Assembly: GCF_902499135.1 (NCBI RefSeq)
Contig: NZ_CABVPR010000021.1
Location: 1 to 64,000, forward strand
Direction: 5' to 3'
Source of the DNA: Burkholderia dolosa
GTDB lineage: Bacteria > Pseudomonadota > Gammaproteobacteria > Burkholderiales > Burkholderiaceae
DNA: 64,000 nucleotides
Both the position numbers and the translations under genes were made by a program. Every line of letters begins with the position of its first letter. The first letter of the stretch is position 1. The notes beneath the pieces were generated by a model. That model searched no databases. It was not told the DNA's origin and saw only the letters and a program-made list of their open reading frames with translations. Positions 44,229 through 53,464 of this stretch are shown piece by piece.

Positions 44229-45635
44229 ATGTCGTTGACACCGCTGCCCGCCCTGTTCGACGAAATCCTGCACGCCGTCGATCGCCGCTATCGGCTGCCG
44301 CCGCTCGATCGCGCGGCGTCGGTCGCCGCGGCGTCGAATCCGGCTACCGCAATTGCAATCGCGATCGAGGACGCGCGCCGGATGCTGGCCGACGGCCGCA
44401 CGCCGGAGCCGGCGCTGCAACGCCACTTCGTCGACGCGCTCGCGCAGATGATCCGCGACGCAATGGATGCGCGTGCCGGCGATCCGGCGTTTCGGGCGGC
44501 GATGCTGCGGCACGGCGCGCCGAGCGTGCGCGAATACGCGTCGTTGTCCGCGCATGCCGACCAGGATCGCCGCGCGCTGCGCGCGGCCGTGAACGCGATC
44601 GCGCATCCGGCCAAGCTCGAACGTCATGCGCAGGCGTGGCAGCGCGACGCGCTCGCGCGCCTGCACGCGGCGGCCGCCGCCGCGCGCTGGGCCGAGCTCG
44701 ATTCGACGCTGCAGCAGTTGCTCGCGCTGCCGGAAACGGCAACGGACGCCGCATTCGAGCGCAACGTCGCCGAACTGAAAGACAGCCCGGCGCTCGGCCG
44801 CCTGCTGCGCGTCGATGCGCTGGCCTCCGACGCGCAGGTCGAGCAGTATCGCGCGCTGTGGGAACGGCGCGGGCCGGCCGAAGGCAGCCCGCTCGCTGCC
44901 GCGCAGGGCGCGACGTCGCAGCAGCGCGGCGCGGCGGTCGAGGCGCTGGCCGCGCAAGCGCTCGATGAACTCGCCGCGCGGCTCGACGCGATGGACGAGC
45001 GGCGGACGTACCGCGTGGTGACGTCGATGCGCGTGCCCGCGTCGATACCCGGCAAACACGACCGCGCGAAGACCGAATGGGATGCGGTGCTACTCGAACG
45101 GCCGCGCGACGGCGCGCCGGCCGCCGCGTGGAACGTGCGCTTTCTCGTCGAGGCGAAGGCGTCCGCGGATGCCGCGACGACCGATCTGCCGCGCCTGCTG
45201 CGCGGGCTGACGCTGCTCGCGCAGGCCGACGACGACACGATCTATTCGTTCGATACCCGCGAAGGCGCGGTGCGCATACACGGCGCGTCGCTCGCGATGC
45301 TGAGTACCGAGCACGCGGCACTATCGCGCGAGGTGCTCTATTGCTGCGATGCGCCGGCCGAACGCTCGCCGCGGCTGCTGAGCGCCGCGAGCCGGATGCA
45401 GCTGCTGTCCGCGCAGGCCAGCCTCGACTATGCGAGCGCGCTCGCGCGACACGTCCCCGCCGATCCGGACGATCTGGCCGTCGTATGGCATGCGCTGCTG
45501 GAGCTGCCGCAGTGGCGGGCGGTGTTGAATCAATATCCGTCGCTGCGGCAGGTCCGCGAGCTGATGGTCGGCATCGACGATCTGACGGCCGCGATTCGCG
45601 ATGCCGGCGACGCGAGCGTCAGCGCGACGGGCTGA
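44229..45635 (+). CDS. Unknown protein with PD-(D/E)XK-like signature
   Basis: Not recognised as a named family. 468 residues, Ala/Leu/Arg-rich and largely helical in the first half (1-225). From about 230 a different domain appears: a helix with Glu238 (GAAVEALAAQALDEL), then TEWDAVLLE with Asp285, then FLVEAKAS with Glu308 and Lys310. The order E-helix, D, E-x-K with strands around them is the layout of the PD-(D/E)XK nuclease fold. The C-terminal 130 residues look helical again. No signal peptide or membrane segment. Monocistronic by its surroundings, with no partner methylase or helicase. The nuclease idea is inference from motif order only. Confidence 0.82.
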   Translation: MSLTPLPALFDEILHAVDRRYRLPPLDRAASVAAASNPATAIAIAIEDARRMLADGRTPEPALQRHFVDALAQMIRDAMDARAGDPAFRAAMLRHGAPSVREYASLSAHADQDRRALRAAVNAIAHPAKLERHAQAWQRDALARLHAAAAAARWAELDSTLQQLLALPETATDAAFERNVAELKDSPALGRLLRVDALASDAQVEQYRALWERRGPAEGSPLAAAQGATSQQRGAAVEALAAQALDELAARLDAMDERRTYRVVTSMRVPASIPGKHDRAKTEWDAVLLERPRDGAPAAAWNVRFLVEAKASADAATTDLPRLLRGLTLLAQADDDTIYSFDTREGAVRIHGASLAMLSTEHAALSREVLYCCDAPAERSPRLLSAASRMQLLSAQASLDYASALARHVPADPDDLAVVWHALLELPQWRAVLNQYPSLRQVRELMVGIDDLTAAIRDAGDASVSATG

Positions 45636-45657
45636 CGAAACGTCGAGCGCTGCGACG

Positions 45658-45684
45658 AAAAAGCGCCGCACGCGTGCGTGCGGC
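45658..45684 (-). terminator. Terminator of the alpha/beta hydrolase gene
   Basis: On the minus strand a GCCGCACGC/GCGTGCGGC stem (45665-45684 with a tiny loop) is followed by GC and TTTTT (complement of 45658-45662). It is 60 bp beyond the hydrolase stop and ends leftward transcription. Confidence 0.7.
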
Positions 45685-45743
45685 TGCGCGTGCCCGACGT
45701 CGCCGCGCACCGCGCCGACGCGGGCATGCACAGCTTGCCGCCG

Positions 45744-46580
45744 TTACGACTGGATGAACGCGAGCAGGTCCGCGTTCAGCACGTCCGCGTTGACGGTCAG
45801 CATTCCGTGCGAATAGCCTGGATACGTTTTCAGCGTGCCGTTCTTCAGCAGCTTGATCGACTTCAGCGCGGCATCGGCGATCGGCACGATCTGGTCGTCT
45901 TCGCCGTGCAGCACGAGCGTCGGCACGTCGATCGCCTTCAGATCCTCCGTCTGATCCGTTTCCGAAAACGCCTTGATGCCGTCGTAATGCGCTTTCGCGC
46001 TGCCGGCCATGCCCTGCCGCCACCAGTTCCGGATCACGCCTTCCTGCACCGTCGCGCCCGGGCGGTTGAATCCGTAGAACGGACCGCTCGGCACGTCGAG
46101 AAAGAACTGCGCGCGATTCGCCGCAAGCGCGTGTCGAAAGCCGTCGAACACGTCGATCGGCAAGCCTTCCGGGTTCGCTTCGGTCTTCAGCATCAGCGGC
46201 GGCACCGCGCTGACCAGCACCGCCTTCGCGACGCGCCGCGCCGGCTGCCCATGTTTCGCGACATAGCGCGCGACTTCGCCGCCGCCGGTCGAGTGGCCGA
46301 TGTGCACCGCATTGCGCAGATCGAGCGCCTCGACGACCGCGAACGCGTCCGCCGCGTAGTGATCCATGTCGTGCCCGTCCGGCACCTGCGACGAGCGGCC
46401 GTGCCCGCGCCGGTCGTGCGCGATCACGCGATAGCCTTTCTGCACGAAGAAAAGCATCTGCGCGTCCCAGTCGTCGGACGAAAGCGGCCAGCCGTGATGG
46501 AACACGATGGGTTGCGCATCCTTCGGCCCCCAGTCCTTGTAGAAGATCTCGACACTGTCGTTCGTGGTGATGGTCGGCAT
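45744..46580 (-). CDS. Alpha/beta hydrolase, haloperoxidase-like
   Basis: Alpha/beta-hydrolase of 278 residues related to cofactor-free chloroperoxidases and arylesterases. Oxyanion region [13 protein letters not shown], nucleophile elbow GHSTGGGE with the catalytic Ser at about 99, acid Asp in [11 protein letters not shown], and His in YPGYSHGML. It is cytoplasmic, without a signal peptide. Such enzymes hydrolyse esters and can form peracids; the natural substrate is unknown. It is divergent from the VOC gene at 46908, and a terminator follows. Confidence 0.92.
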   Translation of the reverse strand: MPTITTNDSVEIFYKDWGPKDAQPIVFHHGWPLSSDDWDAQMLFFVQKGYRVIAHDRRGHGRSSQVPDGHDMDHYAADAFAVVEALDLRNAVHIGHSTGGGEVARYVAKHGQPARRVAKAVLVSAVPPLMLKTEANPEGLPIDVFDGFRHALAANRAQFFLDVPSGPFYGFNRPGATVQEGVIRNWWRQGMAGSAKAHYDGIKAFSETDQTEDLKAIDVPTLVLHGEDDQIVPIADAALKSIKLLKNGTLKTYPGYSHGMLTVNADVLNADLLAFIQS

Positions 46581-46907
46581 GGCTATGGACTCCTTTGACG
46601 GTGGATCAACGCGGCGTACTGGCGCAAAGCCAGGGTTCGGACATCGGTATCGCATCGCCGCCTGGCGTCGCGACGGCAACACGGCACGGCGCGACGCTCG
46701 ACGAGCGCCGTCCGAGTTGTAGCCGGGAACTGCGACGGCATCGTGAACGGCGCAGCGTCGGGCATCGACGCGGTTGCTGCGACAGCTTCGGGCAATGCGT
46801 GCATCGGGGCGGCGCCGTGTCCGACCGTCGTCGGCGGCGCCTGTGGCAACATCGTGGCGATCCGTCAGCCACGTCAAGCGGTGCGTCGTCCCGCATCAGG
46901 AGAACGC
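46581..46907. other. Divergent gap, hydrolase/VOC
   Basis: 327 bp that should contain two promoters. No dyad or box stood out. The only clear signals are the ribosome sites at its edges (AGGAG at 46897-46902 for the VOC gene). Confidence 0.4.
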
Positions 46908-47282
46908 ATGTTCGATCACGTCAAATTCGGCGTCAGCGACTATGCAGCGAGCAAAACCTTCTTTCTCGACGCACTCGCGCCGCTCGGCGTCGCGATCGTG
47001 TCGGAGGGAACGCCGACGTACGGCGTTGAAATGAGCCCGCCCGGCAAGCCGTCGCTATGCCTGTTTCAGACCGATGAAAAACCCGCGCATCTTCATCTGG
47101 CGTTCGCGGCAGACGATCGCGGGCAAGTCGACGCATTCTATCGCGCGGCGCTCGCGGCCGGCGCGAAAGACAACGGGCCGCCCGGGCTGCGGCCGCAGTA
47201 CCACGCGAACTACTACGCGGCGTTCGTGATCGGCCCGGACGGACACAACATCGAAGTGGTCTGCCACCGTCCCGAAGGTTGA
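46908..47282 (+). CDS. VOC family protein
   Basis: Vicinal oxygen chelate protein, 124 residues, start at ATG 46908 behind CAGGAGAA. MFDHVKFGVSDYAAS gives the first His ligand (His4); AHLHLAFAADDR and the C-terminal AFVIGPDGHNIEVVCH provide the others. Short glyoxalase-like proteins of this type are common in proteobacteria, and the substrate is unknown. It converges with the SDR gene at 47470. Confidence 0.88.
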   Translation: MFDHVKFGVSDYAASKTFFLDALAPLGVAIVSEGTPTYGVEMSPPGKPSLCLFQTDEKPAHLHLAFAADDRGQVDAFYRAALAAGAKDNGPPGLRPQYHANYYAAFVIGPDGHNIEVVCHRPEG

Positions 47283-47469
47283 CGGCGGCGGCGCGGCTTT
47301 CCGCTGAAGCGGCGGCACCGCCGGACGGCGGCGCGCGGGTCGCGGCGTCCATGGACGACCGCCGCCGGCGTCGTCGCGCGGCGGCGGTCGGCACGCCAGG
47401 TCCGCATCGCAGCGTGCCGCGCCGCCCACGCGCCGTGCGGAACGCAGCCGATTCGGCCCCGAGGCCGTT

Positions 47470-48300
47470 TCAGCCGTCCGTCGACACGGTGAGCGTCTCC
47501 CATGCCCGAATCTCCTGTTCGAGCGCGGCCAGCTTCGCACGCACGAGCTGAAGCGCGTCGCTGCCGAGCAGCAGATGCGCGGGCGGACGCTGCGCGTCGA
47601 TGATGGCGAGCATCGCGCGCGCTGCCTTCACCGGATCGCCGAGCTGCTTGCCGCTCTTCTCCTCGCGCGCACGGCGAATCGGATTGAACAGGTCGTCATA
47701 GTCGGCGATCGAGCGCGGCGTTCGCACCATCGAGCGGCCGGCCCAGTCGGTGCGGAACGACCCGGGCGCGACGGCCGTCACGGAGATGCCGAAAGGCTCG
47801 AGTTCCTTGCCGACCGCTTCCGACACGCCCTCGAGCGCGAACTTGCTGCCGCAGTAGTACGCGATGCCCGGCATCGTGATGTGGCCGCCCATCGACGTGA
47901 TGTTCAGAATGCGGCCGCGGCGACGTGCGCGCATGTACGGCACGACGGCCTTCATCATCGCGACGGCGCCGAACACGTTCACGTCGAACTGCCGGCGCAT
48001 CTCGGCGAGCGGCGCCTCTTCCATCACGCCTTCGTGGCCGTAGCCGGCGTTGTTCACGAGCACGTCGATCGGCCCGACGCTCGCGTCGATTTCCGCGACG
48101 ATGCCGTCGATCCGATCGAAGTCGGTGACGTCGAGCACGCGCGCGAACGCGCGCTCCGACAGCGCGGCGAACGCGTGCGCGGCCTCCTCGCTGCGCACCG
48201 TACCGACCACCGTGTGGCCGGCGGCGAGCGCTTCCTGTGCGAGCGCACGGCCGAAGCCGCTGCTGACGCCGGTAATGAGCATGATGTTGGCGGATTCCAT
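47470..48300 (-). CDS. Short-chain dehydrogenase/reductase
   Basis: Classical SDR of 276 residues from MESANIMLITG, with GGAGAAG before the ATG. Cofactor motif TGVSSGFG at about 10-17, NNAG after the fourth strand, catalytic Ser in NITSMGG and Tyr/Lys in YYCGSKFALEG. The Phe/Gly variant of the glycine motif and the extended C-terminus are common in the retinol dehydrogenase-like branch. The substrate is unknown. The AraC regulator starts 92 bp away in the other direction and is the likely controller. Confidence 0.92.
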   Translation of the reverse strand: MESANIMLITGVSSGFGRALAQEALAAGHTVVGTVRSEEAAHAFAALSERAFARVLDVTDFDRIDGIVAEIDASVGPIDVLVNNAGYGHEGVMEEAPLAEMRRQFDVNVFGAVAMMKAVVPYMRARRRGRILNITSMGGHITMPGIAYYCGSKFALEGVSEAVGKELEPFGISVTAVAPGSFRTDWAGRSMVRTPRSIADYDDLFNPIRRAREEKSGKQLGDPVKAARAMLAIIDAQRPPAHLLLGSDALQLVRAKLAALEQEIRAWETLTVSTDG

Positions 48301-48392
48301 TGGCGCTTCTCCGAATATCGTTGGAGAATGCATACTAGTTTGACGATCGACGCCGAATAAGTCCGAATCCGCTGATTTTCTTGCACAAAACT

Positions 48393-49364
48393 ATGAGCGC
48401 CGAATACTCGCCCACCCGCGATCCATCGCCGGCGTCGCGCAACCGCGAGCGTCTCGTCGCGCTGTTGCTCGAGCTCGCGCCGCACGAGGGCTACAACCTG
48501 ACCGCGCTGCCGAGCGTGCGCATCCTGCGCTCGAACCGCGCGCTGTCGCGCACGCCGGTTCTGTACGATCCGGGCATCGTGATCGTGTGTCAGGGGAGCA
48601 AGCGCGGCTACTTCGGCGGCGAACGCTATCTGTACGACGAGCATCACTATCTGGCCGTGTCCGTTCCCGTGCCGTTCAGCATGGAAACCGACGCGACGCC
48701 CGACCGCCCGCTGCTCGCGCTGTATCTGCACCTCGATTTCGCGCTCGCCGCGGAGCTCGCGGAACGGATCGACCGCGAGGGCGGCGCCGAATTGGTGCAG
48801 GCGCCCAGAAGCATGATGTCGACGCCGATGGACGACGCGATGCACGCATCCGTGCTGCGTTTCGTCGAAGCGATGCATCGGCCGCTCGAGGCCGCGATAT
48901 TGGGTCCGGCGCTGCTTCGCGAGCTGTATTTCCGCGTGCTGACCGGCGCGCAGGGTCGCGCGATGCGCAGCGCGCTGGCGATGCGCGGACAGTTCGGCCG
49001 GATCGGCAGATCGCTGCGCCGCATCCACGCCGACTACGCGCAGCCGCTCGACGTCAGGCAGCTCGCGGCCGAAGCGGGGATGAGCGTGGCAAGCTTTCAC
49101 AGCCACTTCAAGGCGATCACGCAGGTGCCGCCGATGCAGTATCTGAAGTCGACGCGCCTGCATCAGGCGCGCCTGCTGATGGTACGCGAGGACCTGACGG
49201 CGGAGGCGGCCGGCTACGCGGTCGGCTATACGAGCCCGTCGCAGTTCAGCCGCGAATTCAAGCGGCTGTTCGGGCTGACGCCTGCGAAGGAGACGAAGCG
49301 CATGCGCGACAGCTTCGCGATTCCGGCGCCGTTCGCGGATGCCGAATATGTGTCGTCGCATTGA
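48393..49364 (+). CDS. AraC-family transcriptional regulator
   Basis: AraC/XylS-type regulator of 323 residues from the ATG at 48393 (a TTG four codons upstream is less likely). The N-terminal ligand-binding domain (about 25-180) is of the AraC_N type with PGIVIVCQGSKRGYFGGERYLYDEHHYL, and the C-terminal double helix-turn-helix occupies about 205-305 (LDVRQLAAEAGMSVASFHSHFK and AGYAVGYTSPSQFSREFKRLFG). It is divergent from the SDR gene, its probable target, an arrangement common for this branch. Confidence 0.93.
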   Translation: MSAEYSPTRDPSPASRNRERLVALLLELAPHEGYNLTALPSVRILRSNRALSRTPVLYDPGIVIVCQGSKRGYFGGERYLYDEHHYLAVSVPVPFSMETDATPDRPLLALYLHLDFALAAELAERIDREGGAELVQAPRSMMSTPMDDAMHASVLRFVEAMHRPLEAAILGPALLRELYFRVLTGAQGRAMRSALAMRGQFGRIGRSLRRIHADYAQPLDVRQLAAEAGMSVASFHSHFKAITQVPPMQYLKSTRLHQARLLMVREDLTAEAAGYAVGYTSPSQFSREFKRLFGLTPAKETKRMRDSFAIPAPFADAEYVSSH

Positions 49365-49397
49365 CCGTCGCGCGTTCGGTCGTCGCGGCGCCGTCGT

Positions 49398-50561
49398 TCA
49401 ACGCGCGCCGACCTTCCACAACGTCACCTCGTGCAGCGTCTGTCCGGCCTTCAGCACGGTCGTCGGGAACGACGGATGGTTCGGCGAATCGGGAAAATGT
49501 TCCGCCTCGAGCGCGAACGCGTCCGTCTGCCGATAAACGGTGCCGCCCTTGCCGACGACGCTGCCGTTCAGCCCGTTGGACGTATAGAACTGCAGCCCCG
49601 GCTGCGTCGTATACAGCTCGAGGAAACGTCCCGACGCCGGGTCGTACGCGCGCGCGGCAAATTCCGGCGTCGATCGGCCGCCGCGGTCGAGCACCCAGTT
49701 CTGGTCGTAGCCGTGCGCGATGACGAGTTGCGGATATGCACTGCGCAGACGCGCGCCGATCGGCGTCGGCTCGCGCAGATCCATCGGCGTGCCGCCGACG
49801 TCCGCCAGCTGCCCGGTCGGAATCGACGTCGCGTCGGTCGGCGTAAAGCGCGACGCGGCGATCTCGATCAGCTGATGCTCGACACTGCCGCGATCGTGCC
49901 CGGCCAGATTGAAATAGCTGTGGTTCGTCAGGTTGACGACCGTGTCCTTGTCCGTCGTCGCGCGATAGTCGATGCGTATCACGTTGTCGCCGGTCAGCGT
50001 GTAGGTCACGTCGGTCGTCAGCGTACCGGGAAAGCCGTTCTCTCCGTCGGGGCTCACATAGCGCAGCGTGACGCTCGCGCTCGTCGCGTCGCTGCGCGTG
50101 CCGACCACCGTCCACACCTTCGCATCGAAACTGTCGGGGCCGCCGTGCAGCGTATTCGGGCCGTCGTTGACCGGCAGCTGCCACGTCGTGCCGTCGAGCG
50201 AAAAGCGCCCGCCCGCGATCCGGTTCGCATAGCGGCCGATCAACGCGCCGAAATGGATATTGCCGTTGTGCGCTTCGTAATCGCGCAACGAATCGAAGCC
50301 GAGCACGATGTCGGCGATCCTGCCCGTCCGATCCGGCACGTCGAGATTCGTGACGATGCCGCCGTACGTGATCACCCGCAGCGTCACGCCGCGCGCGTTC
50401 GCGAGCGTGTAGCGGCTCACTGCCTGTCCGGATGCGGTCTTCCCGTAGTCCGCGCGCGCGATGGACACGTCGGGCGCCGCCGACGCCGCGACGCTGCCGA
50501 ATCCGAACGTTGCGAGCGCATAGATCGCGAGCAGCGGGCGTCGCGTCCAGGGTCGTTTCAT
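49398..50561 (-). CDS. galM: Secreted aldose 1-epimerase
   Basis: Aldose 1-epimerase (mutarotase) of 387 residues with an N-terminal signal peptide (PLLAIYALATFGFGSVAASA, cleavage near residue 29), so it is periplasmic. Active-site landmarks: NRIAGGRFSLDG, PNTLHGGPDSFD with a catalytic His, VNLTNHSYFNLAG with the second His, and the base Glu in DAFALEAEHFPDSPNHPSFP. Interconverts sugar anomers, here before uptake. It is divergent from the deoxyribose genes and could serve the same regulon. Confidence 0.92.
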   Translation of the reverse strand: MKRPWTRRPLLAIYALATFGFGSVAASAAPDVSIARADYGKTASGQAVSRYTLANARGVTLRVITYGGIVTNLDVPDRTGRIADIVLGFDSLRDYEAHNGNIHFGALIGRYANRIAGGRFSLDGTTWQLPVNDGPNTLHGGPDSFDAKVWTVVGTRSDATSASVTLRYVSPDGENGFPGTLTTDVTYTLTGDNVIRIDYRATTDKDTVVNLTNHSYFNLAGHDRGSVEHQLIEIAASRFTPTDATSIPTGQLADVGGTPMDLREPTPIGARLRSAYPQLVIAHGYDQNWVLDRGGRSTPEFAARAYDPASGRFLELYTTQPGLQFYTSNGLNGSVVGKGGTVYRQTDAFALEAEHFPDSPNHPSFPTTVLKAGQTLHEVTLWKVGAR

Positions 50562-51107
50562 GGTCGATCTCCGAAGCGGTTCTGGTCGCGGCGGCGTGCA
50601 ATTCGTGTGCCCGGACGCTGCTTCATGCGGCCGGGCGGCGGCGCCTCGAGGAACTCGGGCGGAGCGGGCGCGTGCGCGACGCGCAATGCCGGCGGCAACG
50701 CGCGCCGCCACGACGACGATCGAGCGGCGCCGCGCGTCCGGGCGACCGCGCGGCGTACCGCGAACGTCGCCCCCGTCGCGCCGGCCCGCGCCGACGCGCC
50801 CGCGAGCACGGAAAAAGCGCTTCCGTAGCCGCCGCCGTACTGCACTAGCGTGCCGGTCGCGCTCGACCGCGGCGCCGTCAGGAAACCGCCCGACGAACGT
50901 GCCGCGCTCGCGCGGCACGCTGTCCTGCAACGTCGACCAGCACGCCTGCCACGCGATGAACCGCCGCCCCAAGCGATCGCCACGCCGTCCGATCGTGAGC
51001 GCCTTCACATCTATTTGATTGCATTCTCACATTGTTTGTGATTTTATTATCACTCGTCGCACGCTCCGTTCGCGGATGCGACGCCTCATTCCAAGGAAGA
51101 GACGCAG
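50562..51107. promoter_or_regulatory. deoK upstream region with candidate DeoR operator
   Basis: A 546-bp divergent gap. The right end is AT-rich and holds TCACATTGTTTGTGA (51027-51041), a 5-bp dyad with 5-nt spacer, followed by TATTAT (51045-51050) that could be a -10 box. A similar sequence lies between deoR and deoC. The left 400 bp are GC-rich without recognised features. Confidence 0.5.
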
Positions 51108-52034
51108 ATGGAGACAATCGCCGTCATCGGCAGCAACATGGTCGATCTCGTGACCTACGTCACGCGCATGCCCGCCCGGGGCGAAACGCTCGAAGCGCCG
51201 AACTTCGAGCTCGGCTGCGGCGGCAAGGGCGCGAACCAGGCCGTCGCCGCCGCGCGCCTCGGCGCGCGCGTCGTGATGGTCACGAAGGTCGGCGACGACG
51301 TATTCGCCGACAACACGATCCGCAACTTCGAGCGCGAAGGCATCGACACCACGCACGTGAGCCGGGTCGCCGGCGTACCGAGCGGCGTCGCGCCGATCTT
51401 CGTCGAGCCCGATTCGAGCAACAGCATCCTGATCGTCAAGGGCGCGAACCGCCACCTGAGGCCGGCCGACATCGACGCGGCCGCACCGCGGCTCGTCGAA
51501 TGCGCGCTGATCGTGCTGCAACTGGAAATCGAGCTCGACACCGTCTATCACGCGATCGAGTTCGGCGCGCGACACGGCATTCCGGTGCTGCTGAACCCCG
51601 CGCCCGCGGTCGCGGATCTCGACTTCGAGCGAATCCGCTCCGTCGAATTCTTCGTGCCGAACGAAACCGAGCTCGCGACCGTGGCCGGGATGCCGGTCGA
51701 CTCGCGCGAAACCGCGACGCGCGCGGCCGAATCGCTGGTCGCACGCGGGCTGAAGCACGTACTCGTCACGCTCGGCGACAAAGGCTCGCTGCTCGTATCG
51801 CGCGACAGCGCACAGCATGTGCGCGGCGTCGCGGTCGACGCGCGCGACACGACCGGCGCCGGCGACGCATACATCGGCTGCTTCGCGCGCTACTACGCCG
51901 CATCGCGCGACGCGCTCGACGCGATGCGCTACGCGTCCGCGTACGCCGCGCATTCGGTCACGGGCTTCGGCACGCAGAAGTCGTACGCCGACGCCGCGAC
52001 GTTCGAACGCTTCCTGCACGACGCCGGCCTCTGA
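51108..52034 (+). CDS. deoK: Deoxyribokinase (ribokinase family)
   Basis: PfkB/ribokinase-family sugar kinase, 308 residues. GSNMVDLVTY at 8-17 is the deoxyribokinase form of the N-terminus (ribokinases have an Asn-Ala-Asp version here). GGKGANQA at 38-45, NETE at 185-188 and the anion-hole/base motif DTTGAGD at 247-253 are intact. It phosphorylates 2-deoxy-D-ribose to 2-deoxyribose 5-phosphate, the substrate of the aldolase encoded at 55465. First gene of deoK-permease-DUF4432; the ribosome site GGAAGAGAC precedes the ATG. Confidence 0.92.
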   Translation: METIAVIGSNMVDLVTYVTRMPARGETLEAPNFELGCGGKGANQAVAAARLGARVVMVTKVGDDVFADNTIRNFEREGIDTTHVSRVAGVPSGVAPIFVEPDSSNSILIVKGANRHLRPADIDAAAPRLVECALIVLQLEIELDTVYHAIEFGARHGIPVLLNPAPAVADLDFERIRSVEFFVPNETELATVAGMPVDSRETATRAAESLVARGLKHVLVTLGDKGSLLVSRDSAQHVRGVAVDARDTTGAGDAYIGCFARYYAASRDALDAMRYASAYAAHSVTGFGTQKSYADAATFERFLHDAGL

Positions 52035-52077
52035 ACGGCGCCGTCCATCGACGAGACCACTTCGGAAGGAGACACCC

Positions 52078-53463
52078 ATGAGCCGAACCCGGATCGAACA
52101 CACGCCCGACGGCTACTACCTGAACCGCACGCCGCTGTTCGCGTTCACGCTGCTCTGCTGCCTGTTCGCGCTGTGGGGCACCGCCGCGAACCTGAACGAC
52201 GTGCTGATCGCCCAGTTCAAGAAATCGTTCTTCCTGTCCGATTTCGAATCGGCGTTCGTGCAGTCCGCGTTCTATCTCGGCTACTTCTTCCTCGCGATCC
52301 CGGCCGCGACCGTCGTGAAGAAGTTCAGCTACAAGACGACGATCCTCGTCGGCCTGCTGTTCTACACGATCGGCTGCCTGCTGTTCTTCCCGGCCGCGTC
52401 GATGGCGAAGTACGGGATGTTCCTCGTCGCGCTGTTCGTGATCGCGGCCGGCCTGTCGTTCCTCGAGACCGCGTCGAACTCGTATTCGACGCTGATGGGG
52501 CCGCGCGAAACCAGCACGCGCCGCCTGAACATCTCGCAGACGTTCTATCCGTTCGGCGCGATGGCGGGCGTCTACATGGGCAGCTTCCTGATCTTCAAGG
52601 AAGGCGATGCGTCGCACGCGCAGCTCGCGGCGATGTCGGCCGCCGAAGCGCACGTGCACCAGCTCGCGATGATCCAGGCGACGCTCGAGCCGTACAAATG
52701 GCTGATCGTCGTGCTCGCAGCCGTGTTCGTCGTATTCGCGCTGACGCCGTACCCGGCCTGCAAGGGCAACGGCGCGAGCGCGGCCGCGCACCGGATCGAC
52801 GCGCGCGGCACGCTCGCGCGCCTTGCCGGCAACCGGCGTTTCGTCGCGGGCGTCGTCGCGCAGTTCCTGTACGTCGGCGCGCAAGTCGGCGTGTGGAGCT
52901 TCACGATCCGGCTCGCGATGCAGATCGGCGGGCTCACCGAACGCGGCGCGTCGCGCTATCTGCTCGCGACGTTCTTCGCGTTCTTCGTCGGCAAGCTGAT
53001 CGCGACGCTCGTGATGAAGCGCGTCGGCCCGGCAAAAGTGCTGATCGTCTACGGCGTGCTGTGCATCGCGCTGCTCGCGTACACGATCAGCGTGCACAAC
53101 ATCACGGCCGTCTATGCGGCCGTCGGCGTCAGCGTGTTTCTCGGCCCGTGCTGGCCGACGATCTACGGCCTCACGATCGACGGCCTCGGCAAGGACACCG
53201 AATACGGCGGCTCGATTCTCGTGATGAGCATCGTCGGCGGCGCGGTCGTGCCGCTGATCCAGGGGCTGATCTCCGACCATACCGGCGGCAACATGCAGCT
53301 CGCGTTCGTCGTGCCGCTCGCATGCTTCGTCGTGATCGTCTACTACGGCTTCTACTGCCTGCGCCACCTGCCGGCCGCCACGCCGGACGCCGCCGCCGCC
53401 GCCGACGGCGACGGCGACGCGACCGCACGCTACGTCGACACGCGCCACACGTCGGGAGCCTGA
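52078..53463 (+). CDS. deoP: Deoxyribose/FucP-type sugar permease
   Basis: Major facilitator of the fucose:H+ symporter (FucP) type, 461 residues with twelve membrane segments. FALWGTAANLNDVLIAQFKKSF at the start and GSILVMSIVGGAVVPLIQGLISD near the end are family landmarks. A strong AAGGAG precedes ATG 52078. In deo clusters such permeases import 2-deoxy-D-ribose, which fits its place 43 bp after deoK. The last 30 residues form a polar Ala/Asp-rich tail (TPDAAAAADGDGDATARY) in the cytoplasm. Confidence 0.88.
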   Translation: MSRTRIEHTPDGYYLNRTPLFAFTLLCCLFALWGTAANLNDVLIAQFKKSFFLSDFESAFVQSAFYLGYFFLAIPAATVVKKFSYKTTILVGLLFYTIGCLLFFPAASMAKYGMFLVALFVIAAGLSFLETASNSYSTLMGPRETSTRRLNISQTFYPFGAMAGVYMGSFLIFKEGDASHAQLAAMSAAEAHVHQLAMIQATLEPYKWLIVVLAAVFVVFALTPYPACKGNGASAAAHRIDARGTLARLAGNRRFVAGVVAQFLYVGAQVGVWSFTIRLAMQIGGLTERGASRYLLATFFAFFVGKLIATLVMKRVGPAKVLIVYGVLCIALLAYTISVHNITAVYAAVGVSVFLGPCWPTIYGLTIDGLGKDTEYGGSILVMSIVGGAVVPLIQGLISDHTGGNMQLAFVVPLACFVVIVYYGFYCLRHLPAATPDAAAAADGDGDATARYVDTRHTSGA

Positions 53464-53464
53464 C

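Noticed and set aside
44229-45635. Phage-defence system around the PD-(D/E)XK-like protein
   Set aside because: No methylase, helicase, ATPase or mobile-element genes are nearby; neighbours are ordinary metabolic genes.
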